From assembly GCA_963969395.1 (NCBI GenBank), contig OZ017802.1, forward strand, positions 21,049,410 to 21,113,409: a DNA stretch of 64,000 nt. Reading direction: 5' to 3'. Positions 38,971 through 49,800 of the stretch are shown here, piece by piece (the stretch's first letter is position 1; the number at the start of each line of letters is the position of its first letter). The stretch comes from Pseudoscleropodium purum (taxonomy: Eukaryota; Streptophyta; Bryopsida; Hypnales; Brachytheciaceae). A program made the translations under genes and the position numbers. The notes under the pieces are model-generated. The model saw nothing but the letters and a program-made list of their open reading frames with translations, was not told where the DNA came from and did not search any database.

Positions 38971-39125
38971 AGAGGCGGGGACGTACTTAGGTTTGGGCAG
39001 GGACGTCATGGTGAGGCGGGGACTTACTTTTGTCTGGGCGGGGACGTCATGATTAGGCGGGGACGTACTTTTGTCTGGGCGGGGACGTACTTCGGTATGG
39101 GCGGGGACGTATTCGTGTCTAGGCG
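38971..39125 (+). repeat. Left subterminal array of the GGGCGGGGACGTACTT motif
   Basis: Seven copies of a motif close to GGGCGGGGACGTACTT, spaced about 20-27 bases, about 200 bases inside the left end. The right-end array at 55023-55111 has the motif in the opposite orientation. Such inverted subterminal arrays are where hAT transposases commonly bind; that role is inferred here. Confidence 0.75.
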
Positions 39126-39815
39126 TGTTTGGGGTTATTCTAAAGTCTTCTATATTATTTCCGAAAAGACAATGCTTTGCTGACCTTTTAATTACTCTAC
39201 CTACTTTGATCAAAAAAGATATCTGAGTGAATGTTTTGGTGCCCCATTTGTTATCCTCTAAAGTAAAATACTTTAATTACCAAACCATTGTTAGTCACTA
39301 TTTATGGATGATCTCTTTTTTCTCCAAAGGACCACACAATTTTATTTCTTGTTTTAAAAAAAAATAGAAAGTGATTGCTTTTATGGCCCCTTGGGCTTTG
39401 GTTACCTTAACTCCTGCTTTTGATAGAAAAAAAAAAGAAGTAGTCAATGCTTACATACACCACTGCTTTTATATTCCAATTATCTACAATTCTATGAATT
39501 CATTAAATTATTCATTTCATGAGAAATTAATACATTTCACTTTCCTAAGTTTCCTCTTACAAAGTCATGGATATGGACAAGATAATTCAAATGCATCACA
39601 CAACATCAAGCTACAAGCAATATATATGCATGTTTCTTTGCGAAAAACACAAATAATCTGGGATTTCGTCCATACATAATCCAATAACATGACTATGAAA
39701 ATGAGACTTCCAGACTTTGTCAACTTGTGCTCCTGTCATATTGTTACCTCACAACTTACTACTCATTCTTTACACATAGGTCATTTTAAGAATTGCCTAC
39801 ATGTCCTACGTGTGC
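39126..39815. other. AT-rich left arm of the giant hAT
   Basis: Between the subterminal array and the 3' end of the transposase. No supported coding; the 102-codon frame at 39371-39679 has no recognisable domain. Confidence 0.4.
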
Positions 39816-42800
39816 TCATGGTTCGCCTACATCTTTGAAACGACTTGATCGGCGAACTGCTTGAGTAGAAGGGCCTGCTCGCTCAACATGGCGAATGAGC
39901 AAATCGTCGTCATCCGGGGCTTCATCACAGTCCTCGTCGTACTCATCATCCCCGTCTGCATAATCTTCACTTCCAACATGTTCATCTCCGTCTGTTTGTT
40001 GACCTTCAAACTTTGAGTTCTCATTGCGGACCTCCGTGATTCTATTTCCACCACTACGGTTCAACCGCAACATTTTGTGTCTTCTAGCATCTGGGTCCTC
40101 CGCATCAGAATTTATAACTGGGCCTCCAAGAATCACAAATGCTGGGGTTGAGGATGTAGGTCCCGGAGTATAAGTCTGCAAAAATGGCAATACTTGTTGC
40201 TCAGCTAACCTGACTCCGACTCCACGATGCGGACGTTTGCGAGCTATTGACACTGTGTCTCCGTGGTCTCCATCATTGTTTCTTCCTCCACGACCACCAC
40301 GACCACCAGAACCACGAGTAGTATATTGACCCACCGCATGGACTACAGTGCTTTCAGAGGGTCTACCATTTGCTCCGATATTGGGAGCATTATCCACTAC
40401 GACATTTCCATCTCCCACTGAGCGTAACCCTTCTTGAAAAGATTTGGGATTGGAATTTCCAGATATATTCGGAGAAGAATGTTGCTGAGGGGGCACAAAC
40501 GTACGATGCTCTTGCATTGTACTAGGAATTGCTACAGAAGAGGGTGGATGGATACGATCGACTCCTCGAGCGCCTCCTCTGTTCCGTACACGTTGGACAT
40601 CAAATAGCCTCGGAATATTACCAGTTGGTTCAATTATGTCGATGGTCTCGCTTGTCCTTGTATTTTCGAGGCTCGCTCTCAAATGTCTATGTACATCTGC
40701 GTTGACGTTGTTAGGTCCGCCCAGCCTATTGTTGCTTACAATCATTGGAGCATCCTCAATAGGCCCTTCATGGTCTAGAACTGTAGGGTTTGTGCCATTT
40801 CCTCCATTTCCACCATTTCCACCATTTTCATCATCTCTATTTTCACGATTGTTTTGAGGTGGAGGAATGTCATCATCATTGTCTTCATCGTTGTCGTTGT
40901 CGTCATTTTGAACATTGTCATCTCCAACTATGGCTTCATCCTCTTCTACAGGAAAAACAAAAGGATCTACTTCATTACCAATTTCATCTTCTTGTTCTTC
41001 CTGATGTATAGGAGATGGACTAAGACGAGGATTGGGAGCCCAAGGTCCCCAAGCTTCATGACGAATGTTGTCTTCCATATCATCTTCTTCCCCGTAATAG
41101 TTTCTTGCTTCTTCGCGGTGGTCCATGTCTCGCCCCCAACCATGTGGGTTTGCTTGGGGTGCAGGTGGTGGCCGATTCGCTTCCATGTCGTCTTCTTCTT
41201 CTTCTGTCGCTAGCATAGCATCAAATTCTCGATGGCGGTTAGGTTCATCGACTGGAATGGGTCCAAGTTCATCCGGATCCGAATCCTCTGATACGTTGTT
41301 CAAATCATACCAACGAACTGGATCTGCTCCAGGTTTTTGACGAAGGACGCGACTGTTGGTATAAATGTACACCAAAATCTCAGCCTTCTCCACTGCTAGA
41401 CGATTTCTGTTCCTGTTGTGGACGAAGGAATACATACTGAAATTTCGTTCACAAGACGATGCTGAACATGTAAGGGCTAAAACACGCTTCGCAATTTTGG
41501 ACAAGAAGCAATCTCCAATTGCTTTCCACCATCGATGTGGAAGTAACTTTGCTTCCCGAATGTCCTGTGATGCGTCAGGACTATAGGGTCCTTCACCCTC
41601 CACGTATTGCACATATTCTTGTATGACGTCATCAAAACGCACACCCACCACATCCTTCATTTTTTGAACAACCCGATGTAGTGCACGAAGGGCCGTTCCA
41701 TCTTCCCTTAGAGCTGGGTTGTCCTTGATATAAGGATTCAACAATGCCCCAGCATAGTGCACGTCGGTAAAAAACATGTTCCACCTCTCCTCAAATGTCT
41801 CTTCCATGACCGTAGCTAGGTGATCCGGAAGGAAGAAAGGACCCTCTCTGAGTTGAAAAACATGTCGTCGCAACCTATGCATTGTGATCCATGCCTTGCC
41901 CATAGCTGGTTCCCGTCCATCAAACACACGCAAGGCCTTCAAAACGTCTTCCACAATGAACACGTAATTTTTACACCTCTGCCAAAATGTTAAATCATCA
42001 ATGGTATTCAGTACGCACATTGCGTCCCTCCGGTTCTGCGGTCCATTTTGCCTATTCCGAAGTGCTGCAACATAATTTTGGACTCGTGGTTGTCCTCCCA
42101 ACTGCTCCAAGACAGGTTTTAGTGTCACCAGTCGTTGCAACATGAGAAAGTGCGAAGCAAAACGAGTTTCAGCCGGTACTACAAGCTGCAAGTTTGGACT
42201 CAACTCCCGGAAAGTTGACATTGTTGCATGGTGATTTCTGATATAATTGCACACTGTCTTTGCCCTTGCTATTAAATCTTTGAAATCCAGCAACTTGGCC
42301 CAATCTTCAAGCAACAAATCCAGTGCATGTGCCGCGCACCCTTGCTTAAAGATGTGCGGATATGTGCGAACTACGTCATCCATTGCACCGAGCATGTTAC
42401 TCGCATTGTCTGTACAAATTTGAGTTACATTATTGGGACCCACTTTCTCAATGAAGGTTTTCAATTGGTCTGCTATATAGACCATTGTCTTGTTCTGCCC
42501 TGTAGTGTTGATGGACCCCATAAACACATCACCTGCGGGACATGACATCATGACATTCATGAGAGGCCGTCGATTTACATCGTCCCAACCATCCGTGCAA
42601 ATCGTTACCCCATAATTTTTTACTGCAAAACTTGTTTTTGCAGATATCTCATTCTCAATCTGTAGCTTCTTCGGTTCAATCAAGTTTGTTCTCAATTGGT
42701 GGTACGAAGGTGGAGAATATTCAAATCGTGCCAAAGAAGTTGCCTTGACTGCCTCAATGAAAGCAGGATTTCTTGTAATGTTGAAGGGTACATTTGCCTC

Positions 42801-43319
42801 ATAAAAAAAGCTTGCCCACTTTTCATCCAACTCTTTCCTCTTTGCAATGTTGAAGGCATCTACCATTTGTTGTTGATGTAATGATCTTGATCTTGTGAAA
42901 TTCGATGCTGCTTCATTGTTTGATGTTGGTAGTTGGTCTTCATTTTCATTTAGAACCTCCAAACGCCTTCTTCCCCCTCTTTCTCCTTCATTCCGAGCAT
43001 GTTCGTTTATATTTTCCGTGGCAACATTTGGAGCTGCTACGGATGGATCGCTCGGAATTGATTCACCGTCGTGTGGGTCCTCCAAATTTGTGCGTTGTGG
43101 AACAAATCCAGCGCAGTTGGCAAATTTATGTCTCACCGCTCGAGGTATTTTGGAACACAATGCTCGCTCACTTTTTGCTTTATAACTGTAGTGTGCAAAA
43201 GCACGCTCCCGTTTGTAAGCCGTTGTCCCGCCACAAAAGACACATGTGACTTTAGATCCATCAATAGAGAAATCATACCACGGTTCCCACTCTCTTGTGG
43301 TTTTTCGATTTGTCGCCAT
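39816..43319 (-). CDS. hAT transposase with long C-terminal extension
   Basis: Cuts and rejoins the element by recognising its ends. Uninterrupted frame of 1,167 codons from the ATG at 43319 (a GTG lies just upstream) to TGA at 39816. Order: BED-type zinc finger at about 10-70 (C26, C29, H43, C55); a DUF659-type hAT catalytic core at about 230-380 with ICTDGWDD (D243), QICTDNASN (D304) and the hAT-typical C328..H331 in CAAHALDLLLED; hAT dimerisation region at about 595-665 with LLPHRWW and SSCERNFS (E624 as the third acidic residue), then RNRNRLAVEKAEILVYIY. All three catalytic acids are present. Roughly 480 residues follow that ordinary hAT transposases lack: acidic runs, GGNGGNGGNG, an RGG-like GSGGRGGRGGRN at about 1000 and a very acidic tail. 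They look disordered and may bind nucleic acid or activate transcription. Looks functional. TATA box and motif array lie upstream. Confidence 0.92.
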   Translation of the reverse strand: MATNRKTTREWEPWYDFSIDGSKVTCVFCGGTTAYKRERAFAHYSYKAKSERALCSKIPRAVRHKFANCAGFVPQRTNLEDPHDGESIPSDPSVAAPNVATENINEHARNEGERGGRRRLEVLNENEDQLPTSNNEAASNFTRSRSLHQQQMVDAFNIAKRKELDEKWASFFYEANVPFNITRNPAFIEAVKATSLARFEYSPPSYHQLRTNLIEPKKLQIENEISAKTSFAVKNYGVTICTDGWDDVNRRPLMNVMMSCPAGDVFMGSINTTGQNKTMVYIADQLKTFIEKVGPNNVTQICTDNASNMLGAMDDVVRTYPHIFKQGCAAHALDLLLEDWAKLLDFKDLIARAKTVCNYIRNHHATMSTFRELSPNLQLVVPAETRFASHFLMLQRLVTLKPVLEQLGGQPRVQNYVAALRNRQNGPQNRRDAMCVLNTIDDLTFWQRCKNYVFIVEDVLKALRVFDGREPAMGKAWITMHRLRRHVFQLREGPFFLPDHLATVMEETFEERWNMFFTDVHYAGALLNPYIKDNPALREDGTALRALHRVVQKMKDVVGVRFDDVIQEYVQYVEGEGPYSPDASQDIREAKLLPHRWWKAIGDCFLSKIAKRVLALTCSASSCERNFSMYSFVHNRNRNRLAVEKAEILVYIYTNSRVLRQKPGADPVRWYDLNNVSEDSDPDELGPIPVDEPNRHREFDAMLATEEEEDDMEANRPPPAPQANPHGWGRDMDHREEARNYYGEEDDMEDNIRHEAWGPWAPNPRLSPSPIHQEEQEDEIGNEVDPFVFPVEEDEAIVGDDNVQNDDNDNDEDNDDDIPPPQNNRENRDDENGGNGGNGGNGTNPTVLDHEGPIEDAPMIVSNNRLGGPNNVNADVHRHLRASLENTRTSETIDIIEPTGNIPRLFDVQRVRNRGGARGVDRIHPPSSVAIPSTMQEHRTFVPPQQHSSPNISGNSNPKSFQEGLRSVGDGNVVVDNAPNIGANGRPSESTVVHAVGQYTTRGSGGRGGRGGRNNDGDHGDTVSIARKRPHRGVGVRLAEQQVLPFLQTYTPGPTSSTPAFVILGGPVINSDAEDPDARRHKMLRLNRSGGNRITEVRNENSKFEGQQTDGDEHVGSEDYADGDDEYDEDCDEAPDDDDLLIRHVERAGPSTQAVRRSSRFKDVGEP

Positions 43320-43543
43320 CACAACTTACAAGTTGGAACTCCTCACTTGTGCTTGTATTGTCTTCTACAACTTTGTACCTGTAAAAGTAGTTAGCGTTGG
43401 TTCCCTACTTGAACTGATTTTTACATCACCTCAGCCGAGAACCAAGGCCGCTTTCCACCCAATAAACTCTATCAAGGAGCTCTGAGAGGTCCGAGAATGA
43501 TGAGGTCCAGGGGAAAACGTGCCTTTAGTTCTGCCTACTCGTC

Positions 43544-43551
43544 CTTATATA
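43544..43551 (-). promoter_or_regulatory. TATA box of the transposase gene
   Basis: Minus-strand TATATAAG, 225 bases upstream of the ATG, with the GC-rich motif array starting about 35 bases further upstream. The same arrangement is found at the other three genes of the element. Confidence 0.55.
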
Positions 43552-43583
43552 CTCCCTCCTGGTGTCTAGTAGAACTCCACGTA

Positions 43584-44425
43584 AGGGCGCGGACGTACTA
43601 TACAAGGGCGGGGACGTACTAGAGAGGGGCGGGGACGTACTTGTCAGGGCGGGGACTTAGGGACTCCCGACTCCCGCACTCCTGACTCCCGCACTCCCGA
43701 CTCCCGCCCCAAAAGGCGTTCGGGCGAAGACGTCAGGGCGGGGACGTACTTGACAGGGCGGGGACGCTAGGGCGGGGACTCAGGGACTCCCGACTCCCGC
43801 ACTCCCGACTCCCGCCCCAGAAGGCGTTCAGGCGAAGATGTCAAGGCGGGGACGTACTTGTCGGGGCGGGGACGCTAGGGCAGGGACTCAGGGACTCCCG
43901 ACTCCCGCACTCCCGCCCCAGAAGGCGTTCGGGCGAAGACGTCAGGGCGGGGACGTACTTGTCAGGGCGGGGACTCAGGGACTCCCGACTCCCGCACTCC
44001 CGACTCCCGCCCCAGAAGGCGTTCGGGCGAAGACGTCAGGGCGGGGACGTACTTGACAGGGCGGGGACGCTAGGGCGGGGACTCAGGGACTCCCGACTCC
44101 CGCACTCCCGACTCCCGCCCCAGAAGGCGTTCGGGCGAAGACGTCAAGACGGGGACGTACTTGTCAGGGCGGGGATACTAGGGCGAGGACTCAGGGACTC
44201 CCGACTCCCGCACTCCCGCCCCAGAAGGCGTTCGGGCGAAGACGTCAGGGCGGGGACGTACTTGTAGGGGCAGGGACGTACTTGTCCAGGCGGGGACGCT
44301 AGGGCGGGGACTCAGGGACTCCCGACTCCCGCACTCCCGATTCCACGCGTCAAGGCGTTCGGGCAGGGACTTCAGGGCGGGGACGTTGGGGCGGGGACGT
44401 AGTCGCGGGGATGCTAGGCGGGGGA
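43584..44425. repeat. GC-rich tandem array upstream of the transposase
   Basis: About seven units of 94-127 bp. The anchor AAGGCGTTCGGGCGAAG recurs at 43713, 43821, 43922, 44016, 44124, 44225 and 44352. Each unit combines one to three copies of GGGCGGGGACGTACTT with a block of ACTCCCGACTCCCGC repeats. It sits directly upstream of the transposase TATA box. The plus-strand frames here (43838-44056, 43959-44267) are products of the repeat. Likely a regulatory array; the unit shifts suggest slippage or unequal exchange. Confidence 0.85.
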
Positions 44426-44954
44426 GAGATTCAAATCAGTTTTGGGTTTCCCTCCTCAAAACCTTCGAGGGAAGACATTTCAAATACTTGTACTTGCACT
44501 CTACAGCTGCCCCCATTTTTGCAGATTTCCTAAGATATGAAGTATTCAAGCATTAATTACTCATTCACTACATCATTCTAAATATCAAAGATAGATGCTA
44601 CAAAAAATGCGGTTTTAGTATTTAAGAAATTGTGTATAACAAATCAATTGAAGAAACGTTGAATTCGTCAAAAACGGGAAACATCAAATAAATTACGCGT
44701 GAATTGGAAAAAAATGACAAAGAGAATTGCAACAACATTAAGGATTGGACAGAAATATGTAGAATCCATAGAGAGACATTGCAACCGGTTTTTTAAAAGG
44801 AAGGCTATACATTTAAAAAGTGGCACAAAAATGGAAGGAAGAAATGAGAGAATAAAAAAATGGTAGAATATATGGGTGTAAGAAATGAACGGTTTATCGA
44901 AATGAAGGTACATGAAGAAGTTAGAGAACCAAAAAAAATAACTACGAGATGCAT
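44426..44954. other. AT-rich spacer inside the giant hAT
   Basis: Between the GC-rich array and the 56-bp minisatellite; no gene recognised. The frame at 44668-44913 (minus) is unsupported. Confidence 0.4.
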
Positions 44955-45800
44955 CACATGGAGGAAGACATATAAGTTACAGAATCAAATGAAAGAAATT
45001 TCGGGATAAAAATGTGAGGTGAGATAGATGATTTAGAGAATGAAATGAAAAAAATAATCGAATAATCATGTAAGGGGAGATAAATAATTCAGAGAACCAA
45101 ATAAAAAAATACTGAAATAATCATATGAGGGTAGATAAATAAGTTAGACAAACAAATGGGCAAAAAATTGGAATAACCGTATAGGGGGGGGAGATAAACA
45201 AAAGAGAGACTCAAATAAATAACAAATTGACTAACCAAGAAAGGGGACATAAACAAAAGAGAGACTCAAATAAATAAAAATTTGGATTAACCATATGAGG
45301 GGTTATAAACAAAAGAGAGACTCAAATAAATAAAAAATTGGATTAACCATATGAGGGGACATAAACAAACGAGAGACTCAAATAAATAAAAAATTGAATT
45401 AACCATATGAGGGGACATAAACAAACGAGAGACTTGAATAAATAAAAAATTGGATTAACCATATGGGGGGACATAAACAAACGAGAGACTTGAATAAATA
45501 AAAAATTGGATTAACCATATGGGGGGACATAAACAAACGAGAGACTCAAATAAATAAAAATTTGAATTAACCATACATGGGGACATAAACAAAAGAGAGA
45601 CTTGAATAAATAAAAAATTGGATTAACCATATGTGGGGTTATAAACAAAAGAGAGACTCAAATAAATAAAAAATTGGAATAATTTAACGACGGGATATAA
45701 GCTATAGAAACAAATGAAGAAAATAACGGAATTACCATATATGGGGATATAAAAATGTTTGAGAATCAAATGAAAATTTGTTGGACTCATCATACAAGGG
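44955..45800. repeat. 56-bp minisatellite
   Basis: Copies begin with ATAAACAAA at 45194, 45249, 45305, 45361, 45417, 45473, 45529, 45585 and 45641, so the period is 56 (55 once). The unit contains GAGAGACTCAAATAAATAAA and ATTAACCATATGAGGGG. More diverged units extend left to about 44,955 and right to about 45,800. It has no coding frame. Confidence 0.88.
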
Positions 45801-45861
45801 TTGAAATTGAATGAAATGTGAGCATTTTTTATTATGCTGTGAAATGGTTCAGGATTTAGGC

Positions 45862-45886
45862 TAAGGGTTTAGGGTTTAGGGTTTAA
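45862..45886. repeat. Short interstitial telomere-type repeat
   Basis: Three full TTTAGGG-type units in tandem, the plant telomere sequence. Short telomere-type boxes (AAACCCTAA) also occur in plant promoters; here it lies about 400 bases upstream of the RING gene, so either reading is possible. Confidence 0.6.
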
Positions 45887-46074
45887 CAATTTTTTTTATT
45901 TATCCTTTTAACTATTAGTAATGTTAATTTATTTTTCTCTTGGATGATGGGAGCTTTACGGGTCTTTGACAACTCACATGAAATAAAAGATGAGTGACAT
46001 TAAATGCAAGGTACAAGGTAAATCTTCCAAAATCTTTTTTTTTTATTCTAATTTTCTCCACCTACCGCCAGCGA

Positions 46075-46173
46075 CGAGTACGTCCCCGCCCAGGGCAGAA
46101 ACGTCCCCGCCTATTTTGAGTACGTCCCCGCCCTGACAGCGCGGACCAGCAGTATATATGCGCGTCCCCGCCC
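46075..46173 (-). promoter_or_regulatory. Motif array and TATA box of the coiled-coil/RING gene
   Basis: Four copies of the motif in minus orientation (TACGTCCCCGCCC; starts near 46078, 46101, 46120 and 46163) surround a TATATATG at 46153-46160, which lies 130 bases upstream of the ATG at 46289. This is the same motif as in the end arrays and at the other promoters. Confidence 0.65.
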
Positions 46174-46288
46174 TTTTAGCAACTGCCTCACAAACTCCCG
46201 TGTGCTCCACCTCTAAGCTGGTTGCCTAGGCGTCCTTGTGAGGTCCTTTTTATATTACGCTCTTTACTTCAACCCAAACCGCCGTGTG

Positions 46289-48499
46289 ATGGACCCTGCA
46301 GTGAAGATGACGAAGGCCGAACGAGACAGAACAAGAAAGAGGACTGGACAGAAGCAACGGAAACGGATGAAAGTTTTAAACAATCCGTTGAAGTTGGCAT
46401 TCAGGGGATGGGAAGATGAACCTGATCCATGGAATATGGACACTTGTGCCAATTACATTGAATGGTGCCACATTGGCAAGTCTTTTCCCATAGCCCGGCA
46501 CAACTATCACCGTCGCTTCCACAAGGCCAATTTGAGGTTCTGTACCGACGACGCATTTAAGAATCGTTGCATTGAAGTCTATCAAGTGTTATACGATAGA
46601 CCAACGGTGGAACGCAATGAAATTAACCTTTTCATTGCAAGAGGGGTACATGCAGAGGTCAAGCTAGGGAAGAGGGTGGATTGGTCAACCATCAAGGAGA
46701 GAGGTTCCAAAATAAAAGTTCCTCATTCCACCAATGGATTGATTCCAATGGGTGTACGAAGGTACCCTAACGGCGGATTGGGGTTCGTGAGGCCACTGAC
46801 TGAGTTGCCCCCTAACACATATGTAACCAGTGACTCTTCTCCTGATGATGACTCCGACGGGACGCGCACTCCACCGCGTGCTCTAGGTAATAGAATGGAA
46901 CATCGGGTAAAAAGAAGAAGGGAGAAGGAAATGACCACAGAAGAAGTTGTCTCGGAAGCAGTTTTAAATGACCGACTACAAGATTCAATGGAAGTAGAAG
47001 ATCTTCGGCTACCAAATGAAGCTGTCGAAAGTGAAGAAGATACAATCCCAGCCTTGAAGAGTAACCTCAACGAAAAAAGAAAGGAAATTCAAAACTTGTT
47101 AGAAGACACTCACAAGTTGAAGGTCGAGATCCAACAAAAGAACGATGTCATTGACCGACAGTCCCAAGAAATTGCCCGCCTTACAAGAGCTCTACAAGTT
47201 GGTAATGTATTCAGCAAAGGCCACGTTGGTGAAGGTCTACACAAAGCTGGTCACCTGTCTCACTTTACTGTAGGTGCCGAAGAGCTAGAAGTGCTTCGTG
47301 GAAAAAATGTCGAGCTCCAGAAACATTTGGATGCATTGGTGTCACAGTATTATGAGTGGAAGTTGGCGTGTATATTTACTGTGGACAAGAACCGACAAAT
47401 GGGAGCAGAATTGAAGAAAATTGCCAATCATTATGCAGTGCACAATCAAGAACGTGTTTTTGGCTTAACATCATGGGAACTAATGGATGAGTTATTCTCG
47501 GACAAAATGGAGACCAAAGTTGGAGTTGGAAATTAGACCATCATTGATTGGCCTCGAAATGGGTGGGATTTTGAAAATGAAAGGTCTGTCCATGTGACTA
47601 AACCGAGTACATTGTTGTGGCCAAAACCACCGAGCTTTGTGTTCGATGGTACACAATGTCCAATGTGTTTGAATGCCTTTGGCCCCGAAGGTGGATTCCA
47701 ATTGGGCACATGTGAGCATTTGTATCATCCAATTTGTTTGATTGCATTAATGGTCAATCGAAGGCGTTGCGTACTTTGCAAGGCTCCTTTCCATGAGCGT
47801 TTGTACAAGCTATTTGGCTTGTACGAGCATATGCCACCAAGCTGGGAATTTGATGTAATGAATGCTCCAGATCATCCACAGAAATGGGGAGAAGACCTCA
47901 TTTGGAATTGGCGTTATAAGGATCACTCTTTAGAGGTCTCTGGGCTTTCCAACAACTGGGGATGGGAATCAAACCCAACTGAAGTTGTTCGTGTGTGCCA
48001 CAATTTGATTAAAGGCACGGACGCTATTAGTGAAGGAAGAAGAAATTTCTTCTACCAATGCTTCAATGGCTATTGGGATGGAAATGAGCATCAATTTCGA
48101 TTTGGACCACATCCAAAGGGTTGGATTTGGGGCAACGACGGACAACGTATCACCGATGACGACGGAGTTCAACTTGTGGATCCTGGTGAATATGTACCTC
48201 CTACCGCACGAGAAAGAGTGATGATGTCTGAATCTGAATGGAGAGAGCAATTCAAAAATGATGCTGTAGACTTCTTGCTAGAAGAACACAGTCCGGGAAC
48301 TCGTATAGCTCTTCAAGAACTTCAACAATCTCAAATTCTGAGGGGCCTACTGGAGGAGGATGGACCAGCAAGACGAACACGCGGTGCAATGCGGCGACTT
48401 CGTTTGGACTCCAATGAAGATGATATTCCAATGTCCGGGACGCATGACACCGAGGCCGGTACAAGTGGTACCGCAAATAGCCTAGTTCATTTGGACTAA
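46289..48499 (+). CDS. Coiled-coil / RING-H2 cargo gene with one in-frame TAG
   Basis: From the ATG at 46289 the frame runs 415 codons to TAG at 47534-47536, then stays open in the same frame for 320 more codons to 48499, with no ATG near the restart. The two halves are therefore read as one former gene of about 737 codons. Order: basic start (MTKAERDRTRKRTGQKQRKR); a ~140-residue domain of unknown family (DTCANYIEWCHIGKSF to STNGLIPMGV) shared with the paralogue at 50,535; an acidic DDDSDGTRTPPR link; a coiled coil at about 255-310; then, past the stop, a RING at about 457-500 with ligands C-x2-C, CEHLYH, C and CVLC (C3H2C3, RING-H2). About 230 residues with several Trp and an acidic tail follow. 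RING-H2 proteins are usually ubiquitin ligases; the target is unknown. The TAG is either a nonsense mutation or leaves a RING-less 415-residue product. Confidence 0.75.
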
Positions 48500-48870
48500 G
48501 TGCACTTTTGCGTACTTCAAGCATTTGGAAAAATGTAAATATATAGCTATGTAAAGGCTGCTAGTTTTTATCTTTTTAGCTACTATTATATGTGTGGAAC
48601 TTTGTTTGATTACATTGTTGACTTTGTCCAATTTTTCAATACCATATTGTGCGACACATATGAAATAAAAATGCTCTTTTTATGACCTACGTATTACTTT
48701 CATTTTTAAAGTTTAAGGTGCATACAACTGGAAATGATTTCTTGGTAATGCAACTTTAGAATGTTTTTGGTTTCTTGAATCCCTGAGTCCCAGCCCAACG
48801 TCCCCGTCCAAGTGTCCAAAGTCGAATCATGACACCTTTGAAGGAGTTTGGGGGTTTGGGAGTTATGAAT
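48500..48870. other. Spacer 3' of the RING gene
   Basis: AT-rich; a single GTCCCCGTCCAAG stretch near 48,800 is a possible degenerate motif copy. Nothing else recognised. Confidence 0.35.
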
Positions 48871-49800
48871 TCAAAAAGTCCCATTGTTCCTAAGGGAGAC
48901 AAATGCATTTTTGGGCAAGTATGTACGGGCTGAATTTTCGTCCAGATTTTTCACAATGCCTTTTTTCAGAGAAAAAAATTGATAAGCTTCATGGAAATAT
49001 AATTTTTTTTCAATAGGTGTATGGGAACAAAAATTATGCCCAAATAAGCTCAAAATAGTGGACAAGAGGCAGTTCGGTCAGCCAAAAAATTTTCGGCATA
49101 CTTTGAATTTTTTCTGCGGAATTTTTTTTCTCATAGATTAAATTTTTGTCTATCTGGAAAGCTTTGATTAATTTCATTTGGATTTGTTATGAGGAAGTTA
49201 TGGACATTCTAGTTTTTCTGGCAATTACAGCATGTTCTTGGAAAAAACGACTTGCACGATTCATTTGTCAATGCATGCTTTGCATTTTTTCCAAAAAAAA
49301 TAAATTTGCGTGGTTTGATTTACTTTGTAGAACAATCTTCCTATTAGATTAGTGCATTTTAATTCCATCTACCCCATATTGATATTTTAGGTTTTCATTT
49401 TGTCTAGTACATATTTCTAGTTACCAATTGTTTTAAGAATGAAAATTAAGTTTTCATTTTTTTTTTTTTTTCTTTGGACTCTGAACTCTAATCTCCACTA
49501 TGAAGATTTAAAGCTCGGAGCTTTGTAGTGCAAAAATTTTAAGTTGAAAATGTTCAAAGTCAAAAAATCCAATTGCTCAATGTGTGGAAAAGCTTGCTTT
49601 TTCTACTTTAAACGCAAATATCTTGCAATTTATTCAATCACAATTTTTGGTTTTTTTCCCACACTAGTTTATACTAGTCAGGTGTAATATCCTACGGTTA
49701 GATGTGAAAATAAATGAATTTCAATATTTTCTTAGTCTTTGCTATAGAAATGGCAGTTTTGAGTGTTTTTGGGCTAGATAAGGCCTTGGCCCTTTAGGGA
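48871..49800 (+). mobile_element. TTAA-family element, copy B, nested in the giant hAT
   Basis: Collinear with copies A and C over its length: GTCCCATTGTTCC start, TGTACGGGCTGAATTTT, AAGTTATGGACATTCT, GAAATGGCAGTTTTGAGTG, and the end GGCCTTGGCCCTTTAGGGA. The flanking TTAA is decayed (TTCA and TTAC). It inserted into the giant element between the RING gene and its paralogue, so it is younger than the assembly of that region. Confidence 0.65.

Noticed and set aside
39827..43485. Many plus- and minus-strand frames overlapping the transposase
   Set aside because: Shadows of the real 1,167-codon frame; none has its own motifs.
43838..44267. Arg/Gly/Pro-rich frames in the GC-rich array
   Set aside because: Direct translation of a tandem DNA repeat; no conserved start or domain.
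47500..47600. Intron removing the TAG in the RING gene
   Set aside because: The region is open on both sides in the same frame, and any in-frame intron here would be too short; no convincing donor.
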